NCBI RefSeq assembly: GCF_040954645.1
Contig: NC_092806.1
Span: 114,000,458 to 114,064,457 of the forward strand
DNA from: Diabrotica undecimpunctata
Taxonomy: Eukaryota > Arthropoda > Insecta > Coleoptera > Chrysomelidae
Length of the DNA: 64,000 nucleotides
Direction of reading: 5' to 3'
Below are positions 11,816 to 22,700 of the stretch, one piece after another. Below the pieces are notes generated by a model. It saw only the letters and a program-made list of their open reading frames with translations. It searched no databases and was not told the DNA's origin. How positions within the stretch are numbered: the first letter of the stretch is position 1; every line of letters starts with the position of its first letter. Made by a program: the position numbers and the translations under genes.

Positions 11816-14776
11816 ATGACAAAGGAAAAGGACATGAATAGATTAGATAAGATAAAACAGACGAGCAGGAAAAAATATAATAGAAAAATGAAAAAACGCG
11901 ATGAACTAAAAATAAGTACGTGGAACATCAGAACAATGCTTGAACCAGGAAAAATGCAGGAGATTGTCTCAGAACTAGAAAGATACCAAATTGATATTGC
12001 AGTGATTCAAGAAATTAGATGGGCAGGTCAAGGAGAAATAAATAAAAAAAACTACACACTACAGTATTCGGGACATGGAAAACAAGGTCAATATGGAGTT
12101 GCTTTCATAATTATGGGAAAAATAAAAAATAACATTATGCAATTTAAACCAATAAATGAACGTATGGCTTACCTGAGAATTAACGCCAAACCATTTAATA
12201 TATCAATCATAAACGTATATGCTCCAACTGAAAGTGCTGCTGCGGAGGAAAAAGACAAAATGTATGAGGAACTTGAACGAGAAATGGAGAATTTACCTAG
12301 AGAAGACACAATACTGGTAATGGGAGATTTTAACGCCCAAGTAGGTAAGGAAGACTACATTAACCAAGTAGCAGGTAAACACACATTACACGAAAAAACA
12401 AATGACAATGGTCAAAGATTATGTAACCTAGCAGCTAGTACCAATATGATTATCATTAGTACAAATTTCGAACATCCTAAATACCATAAAGTAACATGGA
12501 TTTCCCCAGACCAAAAAACATGGTCCCAAATAGACCATATTCTGATTACAAGAAGGAAACAAACATCGGTTACGGACGTGAGAACTTACAGAGGTGCGCA
12601 TGCAGACACAGATCATTTTATGGTGACTGCAAAGGTAAAACAAAAAGTCAAAAGAACTCTAAAAAACACGACAATGAAAGACAAATGGTACGTAGAAAAA
12701 CTGAATGCTCCAGACATAAGGATTAAGTATGCTGATGACATGAACAAAAAACTAAAGGAACAGTGTAAATATACAAAGGATATAGAAACAGAATGGAGAA
12801 ATTTAAAAAAATGTATAAATGAAACAGCGGATGTACACATAGGAATAAAAAGAAACAAAAAAAAACAAGAATGGTATAATGAAGAATGCCATAACATGCT
12901 AAAAAAGAAGATAGAAATTAGACAAATGTGGATAAGAACAAATAGACAGGATTATAGGGAAGAATACAATAGAATAAGGAATGAATGTAAGAAAAAAATA
13001 AGGAAAATTAAACGTGCCTGGTTAGATGATAAGATAAAAGAAATAGAAAAAGAAAGTAAGAACAGAAACACAAAAGCATTTTATAAGAAAATTAGCGAGC
13101 AAAACAAAACTTTTAAAGGAAAGATAAAAGGCATAAAAGATAAAAATGGAAAAGTATCAGAAAATGATGAAGAGTATAAAGAAATTTGGACTCACTATTT
13201 TAAAGAATTATTAACAGAGCAAGAAGATCAAGACCTAAATGAAAACGTAGAAGAAGAGACAATGATGTTAGGAAACCAGCTAGAAAGACCAACAAAAGAG
13301 GAAGTTGAGGAAATTATAAATAGCAGCCGTAATGGTAAATCTTCAGGATCAGACGGGATCAATATGGAACTTATAAAATATGGTGGTGAAGAATTAAAAG
13401 AAAAACTGTACAATTTAATAAAAGACATATGGGACGAAGAAAAAATGCCGGAAGAATGGAACAAAGGACAAATTATCACGATTCATAAAAAAGGAGACCA
13501 ACAAATGTGTAATAACTACAGAGGACTGACGCTATTAAACACAGCATATAAAATTATGTCGACCTTAATACATCGAAGACTGACCAACGCTATGACGAAT
13601 ATCATAGGACACTATCAATGCGGATTTATTAAGGGAAAGTCTACAACAGATGCCATACATACAGTTAAACAAATTATGGAAAAAGCTCATGGATATAAAA
13701 TAGAAATTGAACTGCTTTTTATAGATTTTCAGCAAGCATTTGATACAATAAAAAGATCAAAATTAATGGTAGCTCTGAAAGAAATGGGAATACAAAACAA
13801 ATTAAGACGATTAATAAAAATGACAATGAGTAGAACTGTAGTGAGTATAAAAACTCAAGTAGGAGACACAGAAGAATTTGTCATAAATAAAGGGGTTAGA
13901 CAAGGAGATTCGTTATCAGCAACCCTGTTTAATCTTGCCCTGGAATATATCGTCAGGAAAATAAACAAAGGTACCCTTAGAACTAGAGAAGGACAAATAA
14001 TAGCATACGCTGACGATATTGTGCTAATAACAAAAAATAGAAAAACAATGGAAAAAATGTTAAATGAAATGGTAACAGAAGGAAAAGTAATGGGATTAAA
14101 AATAAACCAAGAAAAAACAAAAATAATGAGATTTGATAAAAACTTCGAAAACAAAAAGGTTAGACTAGGCGAATACATTTTTGAAGAAGTCGAAAAATTT
14201 AAGTACTTGGGAATATTAATAACAAACAATGGAGAAAGAGAAACAGAAATCAAAGAAAGGATTATTACAGCAAATAAGACCTTCCATGCAAATAAGAAAT
14301 TACTAAAAAATAAACTATTGAGTAAGAAATCGAAAATGAAGGTATACAAAACAATAATTCGACCGACGATGATGTATGCAGCCGAAACCCTCAGCATGAC
14401 AAAAAAACAAGAGGAAAACCTTAGAATACAAGAAAGAAAAATACTAAGAGCAATACTGGGACCAATAAAAATAAATGAAAATGAATTTAGACAAAGAACG
14501 AACCTTGAGCTACTGGAAGAAATTAAGGAAGATATAGTGTGTAAAATAAAACAACAAAGAGCAAAATGGCTAGGACACGTATGGAGATCAGGATCAACTA
14601 CGACGATATTCTCAATATTGGAATGGACACCAGCTGGCAAAAGAAGACGTGGAAGACCAAGATCTACATGGTTACAAGAAGTTGTAAATGATCTCAACAA
14701 GGCGGGCATACGACAGTGGAAAGGAAAAACCAGAGATAGGACACAATGGAGAAAAATAACTGAGAAAATTAAATAA
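11816..14776 (+). CDS. LINE ORF2 polyprotein: AP-like endonuclease and reverse transcriptase
   Basis: A 986-residue enzyme that nicks target DNA and copies element RNA at the nick. The APE-like endonuclease covers about residues 30-275: STWNIRTM, then QEIRWAGQG, VMGDFNAQVG and the closing THADTDHF-like segment (AHADTDHFMV). A basic linker follows. The reverse transcriptase spans about 480-790, with FIDFQQAFDT (first Asp region), GVRQGDSLSATLFNLALE and the catalytic IAYADDIVLI near residue 730. The C-terminal region ends with KRRRGRPRSTW near 946, typical of RTE-related insect elements. All catalytic motifs are intact and there are no stops, so it may still be active. The start ATG at 11816 is the first in the frame. 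Clade assignment (RTE-like) rests on motif resemblance only. Confidence 0.85.
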   Translation: MTKEKDMNRLDKIKQTSRKKYNRKMKKRDELKISTWNIRTMLEPGKMQEIVSELERYQIDIAVIQEIRWAGQGEINKKNYTLQYSGHGKQGQYGVAFIIMGKIKNNIMQFKPINERMAYLRINAKPFNISIINVYAPTESAAAEEKDKMYEELEREMENLPREDTILVMGDFNAQVGKEDYINQVAGKHTLHEKTNDNGQRLCNLAASTNMIIISTNFEHPKYHKVTWISPDQKTWSQIDHILITRRKQTSVTDVRTYRGAHADTDHFMVTAKVKQKVKRTLKNTTMKDKWYVEKLNAPDIRIKYADDMNKKLKEQCKYTKDIETEWRNLKKCINETADVHIGIKRNKKKQEWYNEECHNMLKKKIEIRQMWIRTNRQDYREEYNRIRNECKKKIRKIKRAWLDDKIKEIEKESKNRNTKAFYKKISEQNKTFKGKIKGIKDKNGKVSENDEEYKEIWTHYFKELLTEQEDQDLNENVEEETMMLGNQLERPTKEEVEEIINSSRNGKSSGSDGINMELIKYGGEELKEKLYNLIKDIWDEEKMPEEWNKGQIITIHKKGDQQMCNNYRGLTLLNTAYKIMSTLIHRRLTNAMTNIIGHYQCGFIKGKSTTDAIHTVKQIMEKAHGYKIEIELLFIDFQQAFDTIKRSKLMVALKEMGIQNKLRRLIKMTMSRTVVSIKTQVGDTEEFVINKGVRQGDSLSATLFNLALEYIVRKINKGTLRTREGQIIAYADDIVLITKNRKTMEKMLNEMVTEGKVMGLKINQEKTKIMRFDKNFENKKVRLGEYIFEEVEKFKYLGILITNNGERETEIKERIITANKTFHANKKLLKNKLLSKKSKMKVYKTIIRPTMMYAAETLSMTKKQEENLRIQERKILRAILGPIKINENEFRQRTNLELLEEIKEDIVCKIKQQRAKWLGHVWRSGSTTTIFSILEWTPAGKRRRGRPRSTWLQEVVNDLNKAGIRQWKGKTRDRTQWRKITEKIK

Positions 14777-14875
14777 GGAACATGAGGACTGATCTACCTC
14801 AAAACATAGATCTAGAGAGCGTAAGCGGCGTAACCCCTAAAGGGGTGTTTAGCCACATATATATATATATATATT

Positions 14876-15316
14876 TACCTTTATTTAATCTTATTTAGTT
14901 GTTATTTTATTTTATTTTGGTAAAGCGTTGTTGCGTTTATTAAATGTCATTTTATTTTTATTGTGTGTTTATCTTACCCAGTGACATATAATAATAAATA
15001 TATATTATACGTCATTGATCTTACCTTACAATTACAGTAACCTATATTTTTAGCAAATTTCTAAAAAATTAATTAATTCAGATCTCTCTAAATTATTTTG
15101 TATTAAATTCTACCTTAAAAATATTATTAAAATTATTAATTATATTATATTAATATGTAAATAATACAGTATTATTAATTAAACGTATCGTTTCAAGTAC
15201 AAAATATATTAATTACTATTTAAATGGGAATAAGCCACAATTAAAGGTTAATATACGTTTATTGACGTTTCAATTTCCACTTCGGAAATCGTTCTCAAAA
15301 TACAAACGGCATGTTG
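14876..15316. repeat. Dispersed AT-rich repeat, copy 2
   Basis: Second copy of the repeat at 7691-8155, starting directly after the LINE tail. Sequence identity is high through both AT-rich parts and the first foldback arm. The junction with the TA tail suggests the LINE inserted at or into this repeat. Confidence 0.85.
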
Positions 15317-15450
15317 TATTTTGAGAACGATTTCCGAAGTGGAAATTGAAACGTCAATAAACGTATATTAACTTTTAATTGTGGCTTAGTCCCATTTAAA
15401 TAGTAATTAATTTAAAATGCCACAAGAAAATAGCTTCAGAACAATATTAA
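15225..15450. repeat. Complete foldback element
   Basis: An almost perfect inverted repeat: the arm from 15225 (GGGAATAAGCCACAATTAAA onward, with ACGTTTATTGACGTTTCAAT and TTCCACTTCGGAAATCGTTC) is mirrored to about 15405 around a loop near 15310. The sequence beyond the right arm (GCCACAAGAAAATAGCTTCA, about 15419-15439) recurs inverted at about 29950-29970 beside another family member, so the element extends past the hairpin. Related copies: 8047-8155 (one arm) and 29988-31486 (arms split by a reverse-transcriptase fragment). Confidence 0.85.
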
Positions 15451-17100
15451 GTATAACATATGAATGAAATGTCAGATGTCGGTAGTTTAAACATTGTGCA
15501 ATATTGTGTGACCTCACTATACTCATATTCGATGGCCAGCTAGCTCATCCGATCTAAATAAAGTTGACTTTATATTATTTATTTTGATTTTGTGTTTAGT
15601 TCAGTATATACGTACAAATTTTGTGTAGCTACATTACAAAGTGATCATCAACAAATTAAGAAGTGGGAATACCTTGTATATTTAAAAAATTTTTAAAATT
15701 TTTAGCTGTACTCGACCCATTTTTATGTAGATACCACTTTTTTAAACATCTGAAATATCGAACTCTGGAGTATAAGTTGATCAACCTGTACCTATGTGTT
15801 ATAAAAAATAATTAAAACTTGTTTTATAAAGGATATCTATGTAAACAAAATAACTACCAAAAATCAATAAAATTAAATTAACTTCAAAATATTATTTACG
15901 ATTAAATATTATAATAACACCATTTTATCATCTCTTTGTAATTACTATGTAATTACTTTGTAATTAAATTAGCCAAATTATATAAAAAGAAACTTTAAAT
16001 TAAAAGTCTTTCCTATACACTACATTCAAATGTTGCGTGAATAAGCGTTTTTGACTACGTCGTGCGCGAAAGCGAACCGATTTTGGAACATTAGCATTAT
16101 GTATCATACCACAGAATACTCCATCCCAATTGTGGATCCAAATCCCAGTTGTGATTAGTATTCTGTGGTAAAACAGAGACATAACGAACAGCGAAGAAAA
16201 AAGATGGTTTCGTCACTTTCCTGTATAGATTGCTCAGTCTATGTTAATATATTACGCCTATGATACAAACAAGCAATATATAGGATCAAGTAAGGATGTT
16301 ACTAGTATCGTACAGAGAAGAAAAAGCTATTATAGGATCAGAAAAAAAACATGAACTGGCGCTTGTTTAAATTTTGTTCTGTATCAAAATGTTATACTCC
16401 ATTTTATTTTTTTTTTTGTATTGCGTTTTACCATTAGTTAGCACGCCATTTGAGAAATCTTCCAAGGAAATCGTTATAGATTTACGACATTGATCAAATC
16501 AAATAAGTGTTTAATGAAGAATGTTTCAAGAAATACAAATTAATGTATTACTTAAGTAGATATATTTGAGTTACCTCAAAGAATTTCAAAGTTTATCGAA
16601 ATGTATTTAAAAATATGTCATATATGTCATTTTATTTGTTGGGTTAACTCACCGTCCGAAAGACTTTGATTATATAACGATTCTTTGCATTTCAAATAAA
16701 ATTTACAAACATTTCATTTAGATTTACCAAGATAATTTTTAGAAAGTGTAGGGAAGAGACGGGTTATACATTTTAATACTTCAAATAATTGAAGGACAAG
16801 TGATATTGGTAAACTATCACAAACAATATACATGGATAGACAAATAAAGGTCTTCTCCCTAAGTTTAAGTCCATAAAGTAGAGTCGGATTGGCCACACAC
16901 TTCGTAAAAATAGCTCATGTATTTGCAAAGACTGCCTTAGAGTGGTATCCCCAAAGAAAAGAAAAATAAGACACCCAGTACTAAGATCTGAGAGGTCAAG
17001 GAAAGTCTTGGAACGAAGTGAAGGCCTTAGCTCAAAATATGACTCGATCGTGCTTTTCACCATCTGTGGTTTGCTCTGCTTAGGAGTTCAAGTATCTTAT
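15451..17100. other. AT-rich stretch, one short inverted repeat
   Basis: No gene recognised. The only clear structure is the inverted repeat at 16107-16170. Short frames at 16714-17063 overlap on both strands and have no family resemblance. Confidence 0.5.
16107..16170. repeat. Short inverted repeat with internal direct repeat
   Basis: TACCACAGAATACT (16107-16120) is perfectly mirrored by AGTATTCTGTGGTA (16157-16170). The 36-base centre holds two diverged direct copies of ATCCCARTTGTG. Could be the core of a small foldback element. Confidence 0.75.
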
Positions 17101-17118
17101 ACATACTTATATATTTAC

Positions 17119-17120
<2 letters not shown>

Positions 17121-17206
<86 letters not shown>
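17121..17206. repeat. (TA)n microsatellite
   Basis: About 86 bases of alternating TA. It produces meaningless Ile-Tyr frames on both strands. Confidence 0.95.
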
Positions 17207-17214
<8 letters not shown>

Positions 17215-17582
17215 GATGTAAGTACATAATGAAATAGGCCAGATGGTTAGAAATTTATAGATGAGGAAAGTTGTCAGTGGAATGTTATCGCGAGATATAT
17301 TCCTTTCCGGGCTAAATCTAGCGTATAGTTTGCAAACTCTGTGTGCCATTAGCGTGAGGAAAGAAAGGGATGAGTGAGAGTATTCGTGTAATTAGAGCTC
17401 CAGATAAAAGCAAACTGGAAGGTGAAATGAAAGATTTTTATAATGGTCTACAATATCCCATAGACAGAATACAGAAATGTGAAAAAAAAAAGTAATTCTT
17501 GAAGATGCAAACCAAGAGTAGGAAATAACAGCATAGTGATATATTGACACAATAAATCGTAACGATAACACCTTCATAATAT

Positions 17583-18019
17583 TGTTACGATAAATTCTGA
17601 CCCAAAAACGGTAAATATGTTTATTACTGATATGCTATTCATTCGAGTATTTTCTAGGTCATGTCTACCTGACACATGATGCTATAAAAACACCAGTTCG
17701 AAATTTTTGGAGGCCCGCCGGTGTGAAAATACCTGTTTGCTGCCACTCAGTCTAGTCTAGAGGGTGTTCGACTTTTCGAGATAACGGCAATTTATCTATA
17801 TAAATCAAAACGTTTTTATATGGAGGATCAGTTGATTTTGAAGACGCGCTCGCGATTTAAATGTTACGTTCGCCTATATAAATTATGTGTATTATTCGTT
17901 AAATAAATTGATATAAATTATTGTGCTTTTTAATTAATTAAGATAAGAACAATATAATAAATTATTAAAGACTTTATAAATTAAATAAAGACGTAGCAGT
18001 TAAATAAATTCTCATTACA
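17583..18019. mobile_element. Probable solo LTR inserted in the LINE pseudogene
   Basis: A 437-bp block that starts TGTTACGA, ends ATTACA, and is flanked by ATAT on both sides (17579-17582 and 18020-18023). It separates two pieces of the LINE endonuclease domain, so it is an insertion. Inside are a TATA-like TATAAAAA (17683-17690) and an arthropod initiator-like TCAGTC (17747-17752), although their spacing (about 65 bases) is longer than usual. TG...CA ends plus a 4-bp duplication fit a gypsy-type solo LTR; the short AT-rich duplication alone is weak evidence. Confidence 0.6.
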
Positions 18020-18991
18020 ATATTTTGAGAATAAACAGCACGCTCCTCTCTATGATCCAGCCCCACAAGGTCAATAGTCAATGATAGACTACACAATAAC
18101 AAATACAGAAATAATACCAAAATAAATTCTCTACGTAATAGCTTTAACGACGCCAAATATAGGGTCAGATCACAAACTATTAGTACTGCGAAAATGTTTA
18201 GTAAACAAAAAGAACCCATCCAAATACACTGAAAAACTAAACGTAGAGTCTCCAGAAGACCAGAATATAAAATTATTGTGTTAGAAGAAAAATTATGAGA
18301 CAAACCCAGTAACAAAGGAAGAACATGCAAATGAGATGTGGATAAGAATACAATATAACAGAAAGGATACGTAGAACGACACAAGTAAGAGCCTTGAAAT
18401 CAATTACATACTAGGAAAATATTAAGAGACTATACAGAAAATGGCTGACTACAAACAACGATGAAGTTTATAAAGAATATAGAGTAATAGATAGAGAAGT
18501 GAAAAAAAAACAAATAACACAACAAAAGAATGAAGAATGAGAAAGAACCTGCTTTCATATTGAAACATGCATAGGAGGTACAAGAACTTCGGAGTCATGG
18601 AAAGTACTGAGAGGATTGAAAAAAAAACTCAAAAGAAAAAATTAAATTGGGAAATATACAGGACAAAGAATGGAAGGATTATTACAAGGAACTGTTAACA
18701 GAACAAAGACCACAATTCATGGGAAAAGGAAACAGGCGAAGACAAAGCGGATCCCCCACAACAAGAAATAGAAAAAACAGATAGGGAAATGAGAACGGCC
18801 AGAAAAGCAATCAAAAATAAGAAAGCACCGGGACCTGGAGGCATCTCACCTGAGCTTATAAAGTACGACTCAAAAAAATTACACCGGATGATAAAATGAA
18901 TATTTCAGAAAGCCATAAATGGAAATCAGCTCCCAAAGGAATGGACGGAGTCATATATGACATCTATATTTAAGAAAGGACATAGAAAACG

Positions 18992-19897
18992 ATGCGAAAA
19001 CTACAGAGGAATAAGCGTAATATCATCAATAAGAAGATTATATGGGAAGATACTGCGGGAAAAAATAGAGCAAGCGATAAAATCGAGGAGGATCAGGCAG
19101 GCTTCACGGCAGGAAGATCATGCATAGACCACATATACACACGGGAACAACTGTTAGAAAATAAAAAAGCAAAAAATAGAGGTGTACATTTGGCATTTGT
19201 GGACCTGAGAAAGGCGTATGACTCTGTAACGAGGTCAAAACTATGGGAGGCAATGTACAAATTAGAAATACAGACGGAACTCATAGAAGCTACAAAAGCT
19301 CTGTATAAAGAAAATAAAGTGTCTATTAAAATGGGAACAAGAATCATAGGAGACTTCACCACAACACAAGGGCTCCTGCAGGGTTGTTCCACATCTCCAA
19401 TATTCAAAATATACTTAGAGGAAGCCTTGACTACATGGAAAAGAAAATGCGAAGGCATGGGAGTACCTGTATATACGTTAAGCTTTGCAGACGATCAAGT
19501 AGTGATTGCACAAGAGCAAGAAGACCTCAGTTACATGATGATGAAACTACAAGAAGAATATACCCAGGCTGGCCTAGATATTAACCTCGCGAAAACAGAG
19601 TACCCATCTACAAGTGAAGAAGACATAGAAGATCTACAGATTGATGACAACGTAACAAACAAAGGAACTGATAAATTCAAATACTTGGGGTTTATAATCA
19701 CGAAAAAGGCAACAACAGAGGAAGAAATTATGCAAAGATTAAGACACAGAAAAATAGCAATCCGACAACTTAACTCAGTATGGTGGGATAGACACCTAAA
19801 CATGAAGACAAAAACACAGATTTATAAAACATTAGTGCGAAGTATTATGACACATGTAGCTGAAAATTGGATTATAAACAAGAAACACAGCTGTTAG
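18992..19897 (+). pseudogene. Reverse transcriptase domain of the LINE pseudogene, longest open part
   Basis: An open 301-codon stretch that covers most of the RT domain: a GFTAGRSCIDHIY segment, FVDLRKAYDSV, GLLQGCSTSPIFKIYLEEAL, and the catalytic LSFADDQVVIAQ. The first residue of the usual YADD box is F, followed by ADDQ, a variant seen in some insect LINE lineages. The frame ends with a stop at 19895-19897, and the homologous sequence continues in another frame. It has no own start; it is part of the larger polyprotein. Confidence 0.8.
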
Positions 19898-20260
19898 ATA
19901 GTAGCAACAGATATGGAAAGATTGCGAAGATGCTGCAGAGTAACAAGAATGGATAGGAGAAGTAAAGACGAAATAAAGTAAAGAACATCAATAGAAACAG
20001 ACATACTAACATATATAGATCAAAAAGGACTAAAGTGGTATGAACATGTAAGAAGAACTAGCGACAGCAGATGGATAAAGAGAATAACCGAATAGGAACC
20101 TTTTCCTCTTCTCCATAGGAAGGAGGAAAAGAGGACGACCCCGAAGATCCTGGAGGAACGAAGTAGACGACGCCATGAGTAAGATAGGCCTAAACGATGG
20201 AGAATGGGACAACAGAGAGAGATGGAAACGGTTGAGCGAGGGAAGGCAGTGAATACTATA

Positions 20261-21328
20261 GAATGCCCTATATTAAATAACGAAACTAGAGATCTTTGTA
20301 AAATATAGGATATTATATCATGGGGAATACAGAGAAGACGGGAGGGTAACCAGCTTGTTACACGAATGGGGAATGGGGGAATAGTCTGAATAGGAAGAGA
20401 TTTATGACCAACAGGCACCAGATCATCAGAATATCCTTAAATGGCTTACAGTCAACAGCGGAATGATGAAATGTAAAAAGACGAGTGTATGTTTCAATGA
20501 AACTTAAAGTACATTCTAAAGGTCTGTCGATTAGTACCAAGATGGCAGACCATAGGTTAGATCGTTAGGCGTTTGGCGTTCAACGCCGAAATGATAATCA
20601 CCAAATAAGAAGAGTTGCTCAGTTCCTTAAAGAAGTAGGAAAGGAAGGCCAACGAAAACCTGATGGAAAATGATTAGACAAGAAGGGAATTACTATTAGT
20701 GTGACCCAAAATATAAATTTATGTAGAAATGTGTTTAGAGAAGCCGGCCACTTAAAGAAAGAAAGGCAAAAAGCAATATGATATTTGGAGAGCAGAAATA
20801 AATTTATTTATAAGCTTTCCGAAGTTCTCTCGGAAAAAAGGCAGTAATGCAACTTGAAATAATGGAGGACATTCAGAAAATTTTATGTACGATCGGAAAG
20901 TTATTGCTATATACTTTGTTTACCGTACGAGCTGGGCAAACTTCCATTATTCCATAAAAACCTACCTAACTTGCTTTCCCTCGTCATAATTCAAGTCTAA
21001 TGTTTAATTCAGGTCAACTTTATTTTATTTAGAAGCTGTGTCTTTGTGCTCTTACTTTGACTATTTTGATAGTTTTCAGTAGGTAATGACCATCCAGCTG
21101 AAAGAGGAAAAGCAGTAATAAATGTCAAGAGAGGAAGAAAATTTTAAACAAAACAAGTCTTCGTTTCTCAAGACATATGCACTTTATATACTCCATTCAC
21201 TGAACTCAGTCCAACTGTCTAGTAAATTTACTAATTAATTATGTGCTTCACTCTTAGTGTAAGCACTTTGATGTTCCAATAAAAAATTCTTGAATTGTAT
21301 ATACATGTACATTTTCATCCATATAAAC
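20261..21328. other. AT-rich stretch, nothing recognised
   Basis: Contains the probable 3' untranslated end of the LINE pseudogene and unremarkable DNA. The short minus-strand frames at 20020-20418 are opposite the LINE coding strand and are shadows. Confidence 0.4.
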
Positions 21329-21580
21329 TTAAATTTTAAAAAAATATCTTCGTCTAACGAGATTCACACTTTTCTTGTAGTACCCCTTTTTGTTAGGGCT
21401 CTTTACTTTTTGAAAAGCTTCTCTGGCCTGTATTTTTTCTTGAATGGAAATATTTTGCATATCAGTTGGCATTATAAAGATTTCATTTTTCTCGTTATCA
21501 ATTGAGGTTATGGTGATGCTATTTGTTTTATTATCACTCGCTAATGTCTGCACGATAAATTCAAATCTTAATTTTGCCAT
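21329..21580 (-). CDS. Hypothetical small protein, 83 residues
   Basis: Unrecognised. An ATG at 21578-21580 starts an 83-residue frame of fairly balanced composition: MAKLRFEFIVQTLASDNKTN at the N-terminus, a mid part with DMQNISIQEKIQAREAFQKV, and a strongly basic C-terminus (KKGYYKKSVNLVRRRYFFKI). No signal peptide or membrane segment. It stands alone between LINE remnants, with no obvious partner. The composition looks more protein-like than the usual chance frames here, but no domain is evident; it may be an exon of something larger or spurious. Confidence 0.3.
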   Translation of the reverse strand: MAKLRFEFIVQTLASDNKTNSITITSIDNEKNEIFIMPTDMQNISIQEKIQAREAFQKVKSPNKKGYYKKSVNLVRRRYFFKI

Positions 21581-22700
21581 TTGTACTTAAAATAAGCAAA
21601 AATGTTGTTTTATAATAATATTTGTTTCTTCAATCAGCGACGTTTTATTAATAAAACTAAATTGCGTTTCTCTGCTAAAAGAACAACTTTATTATTGGTT
21701 GTACAATATTAAATTGTTTAATTACATTACCTGCATAAAGAAAACATTTGAAGCTTTTAGCTAATATTAAAATGACGTATTTTATGGCAGTAATAAAAAT
21801 TATTAATGGCAAGATAAGAGTCACTGTCAAAAGCTAAATAAGACTTAGTATTTAGACAGTGGAGTAAGAAACTATTAAAACCTAAAATATATAAATTGAA
21901 GAAAGAGTGTTTTGTCTTTCTTTACATATATATGCAATATTATACAGCCTTCGCCGTTTAATAATATGTATATTATTTTACTGTAGCCCATGTCCTAATA
22001 ATGATACGCTGTATTAAAAGAAAAATCATCTTTCACATAAGGAAAAGTATATAGATGATATAACTGAACTAATCAAACTATAATTTGGCAGTGTTTTAAC
22101 CCAACAATGTACCATTCAGACTTTCATGTACTCATCAATCCATCCATCGATCGATCTTATTTATTTCATCACTAGTGTGAGTATTCCTTCCAAAATTAAA
22201 ATATCTAAAAGAATCCAGTGATGTTAAAATGTTTCAAATGGAAAATATTTTATACGAATCGTTATATATCCATATTGAAAATTTTATAATCACCCCACTA
22301 TTGTTTTTACAAAACAGGGTGACTGAAAAATATACTACGCATATACAGTATATTAGATGTTTATATCTATCCTAAATGTTTTTTCATGTAAATAAGTACA
22401 AATTAATGTTTGGACCATTAAAATTGGTTTGGAGTTTTGTTAATTATTACAGAAAAATGTACATTATTTTCCCCAGGTTCTAGGACCCTGCTACATCAGT
22501 TGGATTCCAGTTTTTGTAATAATATTACAGTTTGCCAATAATTGCTAAATAAGGTTACACTTCAATAAATTTTTAGATTAATTCTGAAAAAAAAATTCCA
22601 GAATAATTTTTATAGAAGTTTTTGGGTAGAAGTAAGCTATGGTAGAAAATATACTGTTTACCTAATATACCTAACATACCTAGCTAATTTGCATTAGCTA
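21581..22700. other. AT-rich stretch, nothing recognised
   Basis: No long frame, repeat or motif that I can assign. An isolated ACAGGGTGACTG occurs near 22314. Confidence 0.4.

Larger units (their letters stand above)
10870..14875 (+). mobile_element. Intact RTE-like non-LTR retrotransposon
   Basis: A two-ORF LINE with both frames open. ORF1 (10983-11774) and ORF2 (11816-14776) are separated by 41 bases and lie in different frames. The 3' untranslated region is short (about 80 bases) and ends in a TA-rich simple repeat at about 14857-14875, as in RTE-type elements, rather than poly(A). The 5' limit is not sharp; the sequence from about 10870 (a GC-richer leader after an AT-rich stretch) is the likely 5' UTR. 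Clean frames of this length in AT-rich DNA imply a recent insertion. Confidence 0.8.
17390..20260 (+). pseudogene. Non-LTR retrotransposon pseudogene (endonuclease to C-terminus)
   Basis: Decayed LINE polyprotein. The endonuclease is readable in pieces: EMKDFYNGLQYPIDRI near 17420-17465, and after a solo LTR insertion IDYTITN and TTPNIGSDHKLLV near 18085-18185. The reverse transcriptase is best preserved (18992-19897). The C-terminal tail follows in shifted frames (RRKRGRPRRSW-like segment and DNRERWKRLSEGRQ) to about 20250. Several stops and frameshifts make it inactive. It is the same type as the fragment on the minus strand at 30056-31405 (both have FADDQ instead of YADD). Neighbouring flanks are unremarkable AT-rich DNA. 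Confidence 0.8.

Noticed and set aside
13855..14709. 284-codon minus-strand frame opposite the LINE ORF2
   Set aside because: Shadow of the A-rich sense strand; Ser/Phe/Ile-rich with no domain, while the plus strand has full RT motifs.
17107..17349. Ile-Tyr repeat frames on both strands
   Set aside because: Produced by the TA microsatellite.
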